The notes under the pieces were generated by a model. The model was given only the letters and a program-made list of their open reading frames with translations, did no database searches and was not told the origin of the DNA. Below, one piece after another: positions 9,644 to 21,560 of a stretch of DNA of 64,000 nt; the first letter of the stretch is position 1, and each line of letters opens with the position of its first letter. The position numbers and the translations under genes were made by a program. The stretch comes from Magnetococcales bacterium (GTDB taxonomy: Bacteria; Pseudomonadota; Magnetococcia; Magnetococcales; Magnetaquicoccaceae), in the NCBI GenBank assembly GCA_015231755.1, contig JADGAZ010000008.1, positions 102,602-166,601 on the forward strand. The letters are read 5' to 3'.

Positions 9644-11019
9644 AACCCCTCCTTTTCCCGGATCAAGGCGATGAAACGCCGGACCAAATTCGGATCCCAC
9701 TGGCCCGCGTCCTGTTCCCGCTCTAAAATTCCCAACGCCTTTTCGGGGGGCATTCCCTTGCGATAGACCCGATCCCCGGTCATGGCGTCCCAGGTGTCGG
9801 CGATGGAGACGATGCGGGCCAACAATGGAATTTTCTCTCCCGCCAAACCATCCGGATAACCGCTGCCGTCCCAGTGTTCGTGATGCCATGCGGCGATTTC
9901 GAGAAATTCGTGGAAACGGTGCAACGGACGCATGATGGTCGCGGTATAGCGGGCATGGGTGCGCATGATCACGAACTCTTCGTCGGTCAACGGGGCGGGC
10001 TTGTTGAGAATGGCATCCGGAACCCCGATCTTGCCCAGATCGTGCATCAAGGCACCCTTGTTGAGCACCTTGAGGGTCGCCTCCGGCAATCCCAAATGCT
10101 TGCCCAACATGACCGCATACTTGGAAACCCGGGCCGAATGGCTTTGGGTATAGGAATCCTTGGCCTCCAACGCCTTACTGAGGGATTGGAGGGTTTGCAG
10201 ATACCCCTCCTCCTGCTCCCGCATCAACTGGCAAAGGTTGTCCGCCATGCCATTGATCGAACGACCCAACTCCCCGATCTCATCCTGGGGCAAAGGCAAC
10301 GGGATGCGCGCATCCAGAGTGCCGGAACCGAATGCCGACATGGTACGGGCAAATTGGGTCACATGGCGGATGGCCAACCGGTGCAACATCCACCAGACAA
10401 ACAAAAACAACAACAAGCCGGAAGCCAGGGTCAACAGGATGATGCGTCTTTCATAGGCGTCGTCGTTGATCTTGATCTGACGCATCAAGGCGGTCATGTC
10501 CAATTCCGCCTCCAGACCGGCATTGACTTGCTGGCTGCCACCCAACCGGACCGGAATGATCACGTCGATGGTGGGATGGGTGTTGAAAACCCGACTCTCG
10601 ATGACCGTGGGCAGGTCGGATGAGATGATCGACTTGCCTTCCCGAATCACCTGACCATACACCCCGTCCAAAGGCTTGTCCGGATGATCCCCCGGTTCGG
10701 TGTGGGCCAGGATTCTACCGTCGGCCGCATACAGATAGATTTCGTTCGGCGTGAACTGAAAATAGGGATGCTCCTCACCGGACAGACCATTCAGCAACAC
10801 CCGTCGATACTGCTCCATGCTGGTGTTGACCGGCATGGATTCCATATGTTGGGAGAGACCAAACAGATAACTCTGCGCCTGTTTGTAGACCTGATCAAGC
10901 ATGGCGCGTTCCAGCTGAGTCTCGGAGACCGCCACCAGAAGATAAATCGTGATCGCAAACCCCAGAAAGGACCAAAACACCACCTTCTGGGTCAAGGAGA
11001 ATCGGGACAAACGTGTCAT
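9628..11019 (-). CDS. Membrane HAMP/HD-GYP cyclic-di-GMP phosphodiesterase
   Basis: 463 residues. TM helix near 10-30, a periplasmic sensor region of about 160 residues, a second TM near 192-213 (LLTLASGLLLFLFVWWML), HAMP, a short coiled coil, then an HD-GYP domain. The metal-binding motif HDLGKIG (near 327) and the signature HHEHWDGSGYPDGL (near 378) are intact, as is IADTWDAMTGDRVYR, so an active c-di-GMP hydrolase is expected. Such enzymes lower c-di-GMP and favour motility over attachment, which fits a genome segment with type IV pili and secreted RTX protein. The start is the ATG at 11019 with GGAAG seven bases upstream; the frame further upstream lacks coding character. Confidence 0.92.
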   Translation of the reverse strand: MTRLSRFSLTQKVVFWSFLGFAITIYLLVAVSETQLERAMLDQVYKQAQSYLFGLSQHMESMPVNTSMEQYRRVLLNGLSGEEHPYFQFTPNEIYLYAADGRILAHTEPGDHPDKPLDGVYGQVIREGKSIISSDLPTVIESRVFNTHPTIDVIIPVRLGGSQQVNAGLEAELDMTALMRQIKINDDAYERRIILLTLASGLLLFLFVWWMLHRLAIRHVTQFARTMSAFGSGTLDARIPLPLPQDEIGELGRSINGMADNLCQLMREQEEGYLQTLQSLSKALEAKDSYTQSHSARVSKYAVMLGKHLGLPEATLKVLNKGALMHDLGKIGVPDAILNKPAPLTDEEFVIMRTHARYTATIMRPLHRFHEFLEIAAWHHEHWDGSGYPDGLAGEKIPLLARIVSIADTWDAMTGDRVYRKGMPPEKALGILEREQDAGQWDPNLVRRFIALIREKEGLWNPE

Positions 11020-11206
11020 GATCTTGCTTCCATTAAGCCAACAGGTCGATATCCGATCGGTCGAGCATAATCCCATTTCCACACGTTTTCCACCGTTGAT
11101 CACGGTTCCCCGTTGCATTGGTGAGAGCTTTACCGGAAAATCTCTCTATATATATAACCTCGAACCCCACCATGCTCCGAATCATGCACGCAAAGGATAC
11201 ACACCC

Positions 11207-12399
11207 TTGAGTTCGTCTCCGGATTGGGATGTCATCATCCTGGGAGCAGGCGCATCCGGCCTGATGTGCGCCGCGACCGCCGGTCGGCGCGGACGACGGG
11301 TCATGGTGGTGGATCATGCCCGACGTGCGGGAGAAAAAATCCGTGTTTCCGGCGGAGGACGGTGCAATTTCACCCATCTCAAGGCCAGTGCGCACCATTA
11401 TCTCAGCGATCCAGCCAGCGATCCGAATTTTCCCCAAGCCGCCCTGAAAGCCTTCACGCCGAAAGCGTTTCTGGATCTGTTGGGACGTCACGGCATTTCT
11501 CATCACGAAAAAACACCGGGACAACTCTTTTGCGACCACTCCGCCGAACAGGTGGTCGCCATGCTGCTGGCCGAATGCCAACGCAGCAAAGTCAAGGTGC
11601 TGCTGGAACAGACCATCCAGCAAGTCACGGCCCTGCCCTCCGGATTCCGGGTACAAACCGCTCAGGGAACCTGGACCACCCGTGCCCTGGTGGTGGCGTT
11701 GGGGGGACGCTCCATGCCCAAACTCGGCGCCACACCTCTGGGATACGAAATCGCCCGTCAGTTCGGTCTCCGGATCGTGCCCACCAGACCGGGTTTGACC
11801 CCGTTGAGCTTTGGCGGCGACATCCGGGAGTCCTGCCGGGATTTGACGGGTCTTTCGGTGCAGGCCACGGTGACCTGTCAGTCCGCCCGATTCACGGATG
11901 ATCTGCTGTTCACCCATCGGGGCCTGAGCGGACCGGTGATTCTGCAAATCTCCTCCCACTGGCGCGGCGGAGAAGCCATCACCGTTGACCTGACCCCCGG
12001 AGTCGCAATTTATCCCCTGCTCAAACAGGCCCGGGAGCGGGAACCCGGCTTGAATCTGCGCACCATCGTCTCCCGGTTTCTGCCGAAGCGGTTGGCCCTG
12101 CAACGAATCGCCCTGGCGGGAGGGGATGGACGCATGGCGGAAATCGCCGACAAACGTTTGCAACTGGCCGCCGAACTGGTGAACCAGTGGCGCGTCACCC
12201 CGAACGGCACCGGGGGATTCGACCGGGCCGAAGTGACCGTGGGAGGGGTGGACACCCGTGCCCTGGATCCCCACACCCTGGCCTGTCCCTCGGTTCCCGG
12301 TCTGTATTGCATCGGAGAGGTGGTGGATGTGACCGGATGGCTGGGAGGTTTCAATCTTCAATGGGCGTGGTCTTCGGGCCATGCCGCTGGATCGGCTGT

Positions 12400-12403
<4 letters not shown>
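11207..12403 (+). CDS. BaiN/HI0933-family flavoprotein
   Basis: A 398-residue FAD-binding oxidoreductase of the HI0933/YhiN/BaiN group. The N-terminal dinucleotide fold reads ILGAGASGLMCAATAGRRG, followed by the family hallmark VSGGGRCNFTH, and the C-terminus closes the FAD site with CIGEVVDVTGWLGGFNLQWA. Family members reduce or oxidise small substrates (BaiN acts on bile acids in gut clostridia), but the bacterial majority have no known substrate. A TTG at 11207 is the probable start: AAAGGA lies nine bases upstream, and no in-frame ATG lies nearer the Rossmann fold. The gene overlaps the start of hybrid kinase 2 by four bases (ATGA). Confidence 0.88.
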
Positions 12404-15624
<3,221 letters not shown>

Positions 15625-15957
15625 TCAGCGTTCGCCGCATCTGAAAGCGGACAAAACCGACAAGGTCGAGCCTGCCTGCCCCACGATCGATTCCGGTGGT
15701 GGGGCTGATGTTCTTCGGCCAATCGACTCAAAACCGCCCGCATGGTTGCATCCACAGCCCCGTTCTGGGCTTTCCAAGTAACGATAATTCAATTAACGTG
15801 ACTTGGAGCAGACCCATCACCCCGGATCCCCCCCGATCCGCCCCCCGGCGCCTCCGGTCAAGAGAAAAAGGCTTGCCCGCGATTCTACGGTCCTATATTC
15901 TACCTTAAACCCATCCCATCTTGGATATCACCCTCCCCAGCTTGCGACGACATCCCC
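15625..15957. other. Intergenic spacer after hybrid kinase 2
   Basis: 333 bases without a supported gene. Short open frames here have no ribosome site or coding character. A C-rich tract lies near 15820-15850. I see no hairpin followed by a T run and no convincing promoter pair. Confidence 0.5.
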
Positions 15958-16299
15958 ATGGAAGACGAGAACAATAACGACGAAAGGCCGGAACGTTCCG
16001 AAGGTCCATCCAGGAGACCCTCCCCTCAGGATGGGGACAGCAGCAAATCCAAAATGATCTCCGTGGTGGTGGGCATTATTGTCGTGCTGGTCGCCTTGCT
16101 GCAATTCACCCGGGTATCCCAACGGCAACTGCGTGAAATGGAACTGGAACAGATCCTGCAACAAAACCGCGCCCAGGAAACGTTCCGGGAAAAAGCCCAG
16201 CAAAGACGTTTCGACACCCTCGAAAACAACAAACAAGCCGAAATGCTGGAGTCCCAGTTCAAACCCATGAACCAAACCGTTCACCCACGGGAACCTTAA
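15958..16299 (+). CDS. Single-pass membrane protein with coiled coil
   Basis: 113 residues: a charged, Ser/Pro-rich N-terminal third, one TM helix near 33-50 (MISVVVGIIVVLVALLQF), then a Gln/Glu/Arg-rich coiled-coil segment and a short tail. With an acidic N-terminus and basic residues after the helix the orientation is ambiguous. I do not recognise a family. No strong ribosome site precedes the ATG at 15958, and the gene converges with the receiver gene, overlapping it by four bases. Length and composition resemble small scaffold or stator-like membrane proteins, but this is only a shape argument. Confidence 0.65.
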   Translation: MEDENNNDERPERSEGPSRRPSPQDGDSSKSKMISVVVGIIVVLVALLQFTRVSQRQLREMELEQILQQNRAQETFREKAQQRRFDTLENNKQAEMLESQFKPMNQTVHPREP

Positions 16300-16709
16300 C
16301 CTCCACCGGCCACAACCGGCTTCAGACAAAAACGGATCCTCTCCAACAACCGCCGGGCATCCACCGGTTTGTCGATCCGTTCCTCCCAGGCCCGAGCGCA
16401 CACCGGATCCACCTCCAAAGCCTCCTCCCGGCCTGTGATGAAAATCACCGGCAGCTCACGGGTTTCCGGCTTCTCCCGGATGGCCCTGCACACCTCGATG
16501 CCATTCATGTCCGGCAAACCAAGATCCAACAACACCAAATCCGGTCGACTCAAGGCCACAAGCTCCAAAGCCTTGCGACCCGACGTGGCAAAACAGACCT
16601 GATAATGATCCTGCAAAATCTGGCCAAGGAGTTTCAGGTTGACCACCACGTCATCCACAATCAGGATCATGATGGGCCGGGGAGACGAACGGGACATCTG
16701 GGAGGTCAT
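16296..16709 (-). CDS. Stand-alone CheY-like receiver protein
   Basis: About 137 residues comprising one receiver domain and nothing else. Acidic pocket residues in LIVDDVVVNLKLL, phospho-acceptor Asp near residue 58 in LVLLDLGLPDMNG, Thr in FITGREE and Lys in RIDKPVDARRL are all present, so phosphorylation should work. With no output domain it would act by protein contact or as a relay carrier for an HPt, and the window supplies three. The ATG at 16709 overlaps the stop of the rfbC-like gene (ATGA); ATGs at 16697 and 16670 are alternatives. Placement after rfbA-rfbC is unusual and may reflect only co-transcription. Confidence 0.9.
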   Translation of the reverse strand: MTSQMSRSSPRPIMILIVDDVVVNLKLLGQILQDHYQVCFATSGRKALELVALSRPDLVLLDLGLPDMNGIEVCRAIREKPETRELPVIFITGREEALEVDPVCARAWEERIDKPVDARRLLERIRFCLKPVVAGGG

Positions 16710-17257
16710 GGGGAATGGGGACACAACCGCTGGGAACTGTGATAAACAGGGGCCGACTCCTGAATCGACTCCCGAGACAAAGGCCATTGGATGCCGATTG
16801 CCGGATCGTTCCAATCCAGCAGGCGTTCGCCATCGGGTTGATCCGGATGGGTACTCTTGCCAATCCACTCGGCCTGGGGGCTGATCACCTGGAAGCCGTG
16901 GGCAAACCCCGGAGGAATCCACAACTGACGTTTGTTCTCCTCTGTCAGCAGTTCACCCACCCACCGATCCCCCTGGGGCGCCTCTTTTCCCACGTCCACC
17001 GCCACCACAAACACCGCGCCCAACGCGACCCGTATCAACCACCCCCGGGCAGGATCCGCCGCCACAAACAATCCGCCCATCCAGCCCCGGGACGCGCCGA
17101 AGGATTGCTCCCAGGCCCAATCCAACGCCATTCCCGTGGCAGCCGCGCAATCCCGCCGATTGAAACTCTCGAAAAAAAATCCCCGTTCGTCATAAAAAAC
17201 ATGGGGTTCAATCAGCAAAACTCCGGGCAGACGGGTCTGGGTCACAGTAATGGCCAT
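16706..17257 (-). CDS. rfbC: RfbC/RmlC-like cupin with lost catalytic residues
   Basis: 183 residues with the overall fold signature of dTDP-4-dehydrorhamnose 3,5-epimerase: DERGFFFESFN, ENKRQLWIPPGFAHGF and WNDPAIGIQWPL are near-identical to the family. However, the active-site block that normally reads RGLHxQ reads GGLFVA, so the catalytic histidine is Phe. The lysine of the following KLVR block is Trp (GWLIRV), and the tyrosines of the LYKATxYY region are replaced (IGKSTHPDQP). Sugar-nucleotide epimerisation therefore looks impossible by the known mechanism. It follows rfbA by 12 bases. It may be a non-catalytic sugar-nucleotide binder, a different cupin enzyme, or a decaying gene; the intact frame argues against plain decay. 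Confidence 0.82.
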   Translation of the reverse strand: MAITVTQTRLPGVLLIEPHVFYDERGFFFESFNRRDCAAATGMALDWAWEQSFGASRGWMGGLFVAADPARGWLIRVALGAVFVVAVDVGKEAPQGDRWVGELLTEENKRQLWIPPGFAHGFQVISPQAEWIGKSTHPDQPDGERLLDWNDPAIGIQWPLSRESIQESAPVYHSSQRLCPHSP

Positions 17258-17269
17258 GTTACGCCACCC

Positions 17270-18163
17270 TCAACGCAACAACGACAGCAGATACTGCCCA
17301 TAACCACTCTTGACCAAAGGCGCAGCCAACCGGCTCACCTGAACCGCGTCGATCCAGCGATGGGCATAGGCGATCTCTTCGGGACAGGCGACCATCAAAC
17401 CCTGACGTTTTTGCAACGTGGCGATAAAACTGGCCGCTTCCAACAGGCTGTCGTGGGTGCCGGTATCCAACCAAGCGTAGCCCCGACCCATGATCTCCAC
17501 GGACAGATCCCCCTGATCCAAATAGTACCGATTGACATCGGTGATCTCCAACTCACCACGGGCCGACGGCTTGATCCCGGCGGCGATGTCGCACACCTGG
17601 GCATCATAAAAATACAGTCCGGTCACCGCGTAATGACTTTTCGGTATCGCCGGTTTCTCTTCGATGCTGATGGCCCGCCGTTGGGCATTGAACTCCACCA
17701 CCCCGTAGCGTTCCGGATCCTGCACCCGATAGGCAAAAATCGTGGCTCCGAACGGTCGCCGATTGGCCTGCCGCAGTTGCCGCACCAGATCGTGACCGTA
17801 AAAAATATTGTCCCCCAACACCAACGTACTCGGTTTGTCGTCGATGAATTTCCGACCGATCAAAAAGGCCTGGGCCAGCCCATCCGGAGAGGGTTGCACC
17901 GCATAGTGGATGCTCATTCCCCACCGTTCCCCATCTCCGAGCAGCTCCGCGAAACGGGGGGTGTCCTGGGGAGTGGAAATCACCAAAACCTCCCGGATGC
18001 CCGCCAGCATCAAGGTACTCAAAGGATAATAGATCATGGGTTTGTCGTAGACCGGCATCAACTGTTTCGAGACCGCCTGGGTGACCGGATACAGTCGCGT
18101 GCCCGAGCCTCCAGCCAGAATGATGCCCTTGCGGGTCATGTTTCCCGATGAATCGTTGCTCAT
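17270..18163 (-). CDS. rfbA: Glucose-1-phosphate thymidylyltransferase
   Basis: A 297-residue nucleotidyltransferase that would make dTDP-glucose from glucose-1-phosphate and dTTP. The signature loop [16 protein letters not shown], the sugar-binding [18 protein letters not shown], the metal motif VLGDNIFYG and YGVVEFN are all typical of RfbA/RmlA. The ATG at 18163 is preceded by GAGG five bases upstream; a second ATG at 18139 sits right before the catalytic loop. Length matches the family (about 290). The rmlB and rmlD partners are not in the window, so either they are elsewhere or dTDP-glucose feeds a different sugar. It is the first gene of an rfbA - rfbC-like - receiver operon. Confidence 0.95.
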   Translation of the reverse strand: MSNDSSGNMTRKGIILAGGSGTRLYPVTQAVSKQLMPVYDKPMIYYPLSTLMLAGIREVLVISTPQDTPRFAELLGDGERWGMSIHYAVQPSPDGLAQAFLIGRKFIDDKPSTLVLGDNIFYGHDLVRQLRQANRRPFGATIFAYRVQDPERYGVVEFNAQRRAISIEEKPAIPKSHYAVTGLYFYDAQVCDIAAGIKPSARGELEITDVNRYYLDQGDLSVEIMGRGYAWLDTGTHDSLLEAASFIATLQKRQGLMVACPEEIAYAHRWIDAVQVSRLAAPLVKSGYGQYLLSLLR

Positions 18164-18291
18164 AACGGCCTCACTCCAGATGCAAACGACGTGGATCTTT
18201 CCTGTCGATGGATCAGGCAACCCGCTCCGATCCACCAACAAGACCACCAACAAGACGGGTATTGGAAGGACAGATGCTTCGCATTATCAAT

Positions 18292-18331
18292 GGATATTGT
18301 GTTTTGTCCACAAACAAAATATCCTTGTCCA
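18292..18331. promoter_or_regulatory. Candidate operator upstream of the carbonic anhydrase gene
   Basis: Two copies of TTGTCCA (18304-18310 and 18325-18331) lie in the same orientation exactly 21 bp apart, two helical turns. They are interleaved with an inverted repeat GGATATT (18292-18298) / AATATCC (18318-18324). The site lies in the divergent spacer between rfbA and the carbonic anhydrase gene. No bound protein is known. Confidence 0.3.
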
Positions 18332-18414
18332 ATGAATCACGATCAAGGATTCCACCCCGGGAAATCCCTCAAGAAACAACAATCCTCCCACAATATGAAA
18401 CCAGGAGACGGCGT

Positions 18415-19116
18415 ATGTGTGAAAACCATTGGAGCCGACGTGACATGTTGACAGGCATGGCAGTCGGCGTTGGCGCGTTGGTATTGCCCAAATTCTCGTT
18501 TGCTTCCGACGCCAAAGCCGCGCCGATCATGAGTCCGGATCGGGCCTTGCAACTGCTCAAGGAGGGTCACGCCCGTTTTCTGTCCGGCAAACCCGAGCGC
18601 CCCAACCTCACGCCCCAACGGATCGCGGAGACCTTCTCCAAGGGACAGTTTCCTTTTGTCACCATCATTTCCTGTTCGGACTCCCGCGTGCCGGTGGAGC
18701 ACATTTTTGATCGGGGCATCGGGGATCTGTTTGTCATCCGGGTGGCGGGCAACGTGGCCGACACCGACGAAATCGGTACCGCCGAATATGGCGCCGGACA
18801 TCTGAACACCCCATTGATCCTGGTACTCGGCCACACCAAGTGCGGGGCCGTGACCGCCGTGGTGAAGGGCGACAAGGTGGGAGGCAGCATTCCCAAGTTG
18901 GTGGACAACATCATCCCCGCCGTCGAACGGGCCAAGGCCAAAGGTCTGACGGGTGACGATCTGATCCTGGAAGCCATTCGCGAAAACGTCAACCAATCGA
19001 TCCAGGACATGCTGGCCAACAGCCAGGAACTGTCCCACCTGCGCCATGAAGGCAAGGTCAAAATCGTCGGCGCGGTGTATCACATCGACAACGGCGCCCT
19101 GGAGTGGTTGTCGTAA
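18415..19116 (+). CDS. Tat-exported beta-carbonic anhydrase
   Basis: A 233-residue beta-class carbonic anhydrase interconverting CO2 and bicarbonate. The zinc-site motifs CSDSR (near 87) and HTKCGA (near 140) are present. The N-terminus reads WSRRDMLTGMAVGVGALVLP, a twin-arginine signal followed by FASDAKA, so the enzyme is probably folded in the cytoplasm and exported to the periplasm. The ATG at 18415 is chosen because AGGAG lies seven bases upstream and the Tat motif begins eight residues in. It is a single gene between divergent rfbA and a convergent unknown gene. Periplasmic beta-carbonic anhydrases of this layout are known in several proteobacteria. Confidence 0.93.
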   Translation: MCENHWSRRDMLTGMAVGVGALVLPKFSFASDAKAAPIMSPDRALQLLKEGHARFLSGKPERPNLTPQRIAETFSKGQFPFVTIISCSDSRVPVEHIFDRGIGDLFVIRVAGNVADTDEIGTAEYGAGHLNTPLILVLGHTKCGAVTAVVKGDKVGGSIPKLVDNIIPAVERAKAKGLTGDDLILEAIRENVNQSIQDMLANSQELSHLRHEGKVKIVGAVYHIDNGALEWLS

Positions 19117-19135
19117 GCGGTTCCGGTTTCGATTC

Positions 19136-19184
19136 AAAAAAAATGGCCGCGCCCCTTCCTTGAAACCTGAAAAGGACGCGGCCA
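19136..19184 (-). terminator. Rho-independent terminator of the minus-strand tcdA-side operon
   Basis: Arms TGGCCGCG (19144-19151) and CGCGGCCA (19177-19184) form a GC-rich stem, and eight A residues (19136-19143) give the U run when read on the minus strand. It sits 45 bases after the end of the unknown gene at 19229. Confidence 0.8.
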
Positions 19185-19228
19185 ACACCTTCCACTCCCG
19201 AACCCCCTCCCGACGCCCCGGTATCCCC

Positions 19229-20017
19229 TCAAGCCGGATCCGCATCACCCGACGACAAAGCCCGACGAATCGACTCCAGCAGTTCCATGGCGGACTCCAC
19301 CGGCGCCCGCGCCCCTTCCAGGGCCAGCACCAGACTCCCTTCGCAATCGTCCACCCCTCCGGCGGCCAGGGGCGTGGCCCGCACCTGTCCCGCCGTCAGA
19401 ATGGTCATGGCCGCAACCTCCGTGACCACCGTGGCCGATCCGGCCATGATGGGCATGTACCCCACCGGCGAACCCATCACCCGAATGGCACGTCCCTGTC
19501 CCGTCAGACGGCAGGCCGCCGGAACCGACGGGATCAGTTTGGACAGGGAGACCGGCACGATCAACTCCCCGCCACGGGCCATGAGAATCGCCAGGGCCGC
19601 CCCGATGGTTCCTCCCACGGGAGAGGCCAGCAACACCGCCACATGACCCGCCGCATCGATGGCATTGGCCCCTTTGATGTAGACATCCCCGGCCTGGAAC
19701 CGTTCCAGCATGGCGCCGGGCCAGCCCCGGGAGACCTGACCGGCTTCAAACAGATAAGGTCCGGGACCACGTCCCTCTTTGGGGGTTTCCCCCAGCAGGC
19801 CATCCCGGATCCAGCCCACGGTGAAAGCCTCCCGTCCCGGATCCTCCCCCAGCAACGCGGTCACCACATGGCGGGTGGTGGAACCGCCGACAATCACCAT
19901 GCGGCCTTGCTGCAACCGTTCCTGGACCGCGGGCAACCGGGCCACGGCCATGCCGATCAGCCGACGACCTTCACCGGGGCGCAAAACCGCGATGGCGGTC
20001 ACGTCAGGGTTTGTCAT
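19229..20017 (-). CDS. Conserved-looking protein of unknown function next to tcdA
   Basis: 262 residues, soluble, with an early VIVGGSTTRHVVTALLG motif, a central glycine-rich block (HVAVLLASPVGGTIGAALAI) and a C-terminal segment (MTILTAGQVRATPLAAGGVDDCEGS). Alternating beta strands and helices with glycine turns suggest an alpha/beta nucleotide- or cofactor-binding fold, but there is no canonical P-loop or Rossmann motif. I do not recognise the family. It starts one base after the tcdA stop and ends 45 bases before a strong terminator, so it is the last gene of the tatD-tcdA operon. A link to tRNA modification is suggested only by position. Confidence 0.75.
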   Translation of the reverse strand: MTNPDVTAIAVLRPGEGRRLIGMAVARLPAVQERLQQGRMVIVGGSTTRHVVTALLGEDPGREAFTVGWIRDGLLGETPKEGRGPGPYLFEAGQVSRGWPGAMLERFQAGDVYIKGANAIDAAGHVAVLLASPVGGTIGAALAILMARGGELIVPVSLSKLIPSVPAACRLTGQGRAIRVMGSPVGYMPIMAGSATVVTEVAAMTILTAGQVRATPLAAGGVDDCEGSLVLALEGARAPVESAMELLESIRRALSSGDADPA

Positions 20018-20018
20018 C

Positions 20019-20786
20019 TTAAGGTTCTGCCACGGCCTCGCCGTGCTCCTCGTGCGGGTTGATGGGGGACAAAAGGGACTGGATGACCAATCCCGCCAGG
20101 GTCATGCCGAACAGGGCGGGCAGATAGCTGATGGTGCCGTTGACCGAACGGGGACGACCGGTCGGGGTAGGTTCCGGCGGCAAAGGTTCGGCGGGCGGTT
20201 CGATGGACCACACCGCCTGGATTCCCCGTCCCTGACCCCGCCGATGCAAACGACGCCGCACCTCCCGCGCCAAAGGACAAATGGTGGAATCCATCAAGTC
20301 CCCCACCACCAGACCGGTAGGATCCAGCCGTCCACCGGCTCCCATGCTGCTGGCCACTGCAATCCCCCTCTCCCGCGCCGCGATCAACAAGCCCACCTTG
20401 GAATTGAGACTGTCGATGGCATCGATCAGCCAATCGGGACGGGCGGCATCCAGAACCTCCGGAATGGTGGCTGGTGTCAGAAACCGGTCCACCAGTTCCA
20501 GTTGACATGCCGGATGAATGCTCGCCAACCGACGCCCCAGCACCTCGACCTTTTTTTGTCCCATGGTGTCGTGGGTGCTGGCCAGTTGACGATTCAGATC
20601 GGTCATGGCCACCACATCGTGGTCCACCAGGGTCAAACGGCCAATACCCGCCCGTACCAGAGCCTCTGCGGCAAATCCCCCCACTCCGCCGACTCCGGCG
20701 AGCAGCACATGCGCCTGACGCAACCGCTCCACCCCGGCGGCCTTCACCAGAATTTCCGTGCGCGTGTACAATCCCGGTTCGTCCAT
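20019..20786 (-). CDS. tcdA: tRNA threonylcarbamoyladenosine dehydratase (TcdA/CsdL)
   Basis: A 255-residue E1-like enzyme that dehydrates t6A at tRNA position 37 to the cyclic ct6A form using ATP. The adenylation fold shows GVGGVGGFAAEALVRAGIG and VDHDVVAMTDLNRQL, then the dispatch DAIDSLNSKVGLL and the family motif DLMDSTICPLAREVRRRL. The C-terminus has a hydrophobic stretch typical of TcdA. Length is close to the usual 260-270. It lies 10 bases after tatD. A general ThiF/MoeB activity is less likely because the STICPLA motif and the C-terminal tail are TcdA features. Confidence 0.92.
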   Translation of the reverse strand: MDEPGLYTRTEILVKAAGVERLRQAHVLLAGVGGVGGFAAEALVRAGIGRLTLVDHDVVAMTDLNRQLASTHDTMGQKKVEVLGRRLASIHPACQLELVDRFLTPATIPEVLDAARPDWLIDAIDSLNSKVGLLIAARERGIAVASSMGAGGRLDPTGLVVGDLMDSTICPLAREVRRRLHRRGQGRGIQAVWSIEPPAEPLPPEPTPTGRPRSVNGTISYLPALFGMTLAGLVIQSLLSPINPHEEHGEAVAEP

Positions 20787-20795
20787 GAATCCCCC

Positions 20796-21557
20796 CTATG
20801 CTCCCTGCAAGCCCAAGACCCGACGTGCGTTACGCGAGGTCACCATCCGGATCTGTTCCGGATCCGTCCGTCTCAAAGCGGCCAAAACCGCCACCACCTC
20901 CGGCAAAAAAGCCGGCTCGTTGCGTTCTCCGTAGTGCGCGGCAGGAGTCAGGTCCGGGGCGTCGCTCTCCACCACCAAACACTCTTCGGGCAACGCGGCG
21001 GCCACCTGACGGATCCGTCGGGAGCGCTCATAGGTCACAACCCCGCCAATCCCCAGACAAAATCCCATTTTTATATACGCTTCGGCCTGTTGCAGGCTCC
21101 CGCCAAAGGCATGCACGATCCCCCCATGCCGAAAAGCAAGACGCCGCAATACCGATATCACCAGATCATGGGCGCGACGCACATGCAGCAACACCGGCAA
21201 ACGAAACCGTTCCGCCAATCGCAACTGCCCTTCCAGCAGGCCCAACTGGAGCGCATGGGTTTCCGCTGACAACAGATGATCCAGACCGATCTCCCCCACC
21301 GCCACCGGTTGGTCACGCAACAACCGGGATTCCAGTTGCGCCAACGCATCCGGAGGATGCTCCGCGAGAAAACACGGATGCAGCCCCAGGGCGATCCACA
21401 TCCCCGGAGCGCGCAACGCCACCACGCGCCCAAAATCCCTCAAACAGACCCCCGGCACCACCCCTCCCACCACCCCGACCGCCAGGGCGCGCCGCCAGAC
21501 CGCCTCACGGTCGGCGTCAAAGTGTGGAAAATCCAGATGACAATGGGTATCGATCAT
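20796..21557 (-). CDS. tatD: TatD-family metal-dependent deoxyribonuclease
   Basis: A 253-residue TIM-barrel hydrolase of the TatD family. Metal ligands appear in IDTHCHLDF (residues 2-10), GEIGLDH (near 92), LLHVRRAHD (near 125), VHAFGGS and ESDAPDLTP (Asp near 199). The Glu-Ser-Asp-Ala-Pro block and the terminal TSRNARRVLGL are hallmarks. TatD enzymes trim 3' ends of DNA in repair and quality control. It starts three bases after the Sel1 gene ends and is followed by tcdA. Confidence 0.92.
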   Translation of the reverse strand: MIDTHCHLDFPHFDADREAVWRRALAVGVVGGVVPGVCLRDFGRVVALRAPGMWIALGLHPCFLAEHPPDALAQLESRLLRDQPVAVGEIGLDHLLSAETHALQLGLLEGQLRLAERFRLPVLLHVRRAHDLVISVLRRLAFRHGGIVHAFGGSLQQAEAYIKMGFCLGIGGVVTYERSRRIRQVAAALPEECLVVESDAPDLTPAAHYGERNEPAFLPEVVAVLAALRRTDPEQIRMVTSRNARRVLGLQGA

Positions 21558-21560
21558 GCC

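Noticed and set aside
17270..18163. A complete dTDP-rhamnose operon
   Set aside because: Only rfbA and an rfbC-like gene are present, and the latter lacks its catalytic residues; rmlB and rmlD are missing.
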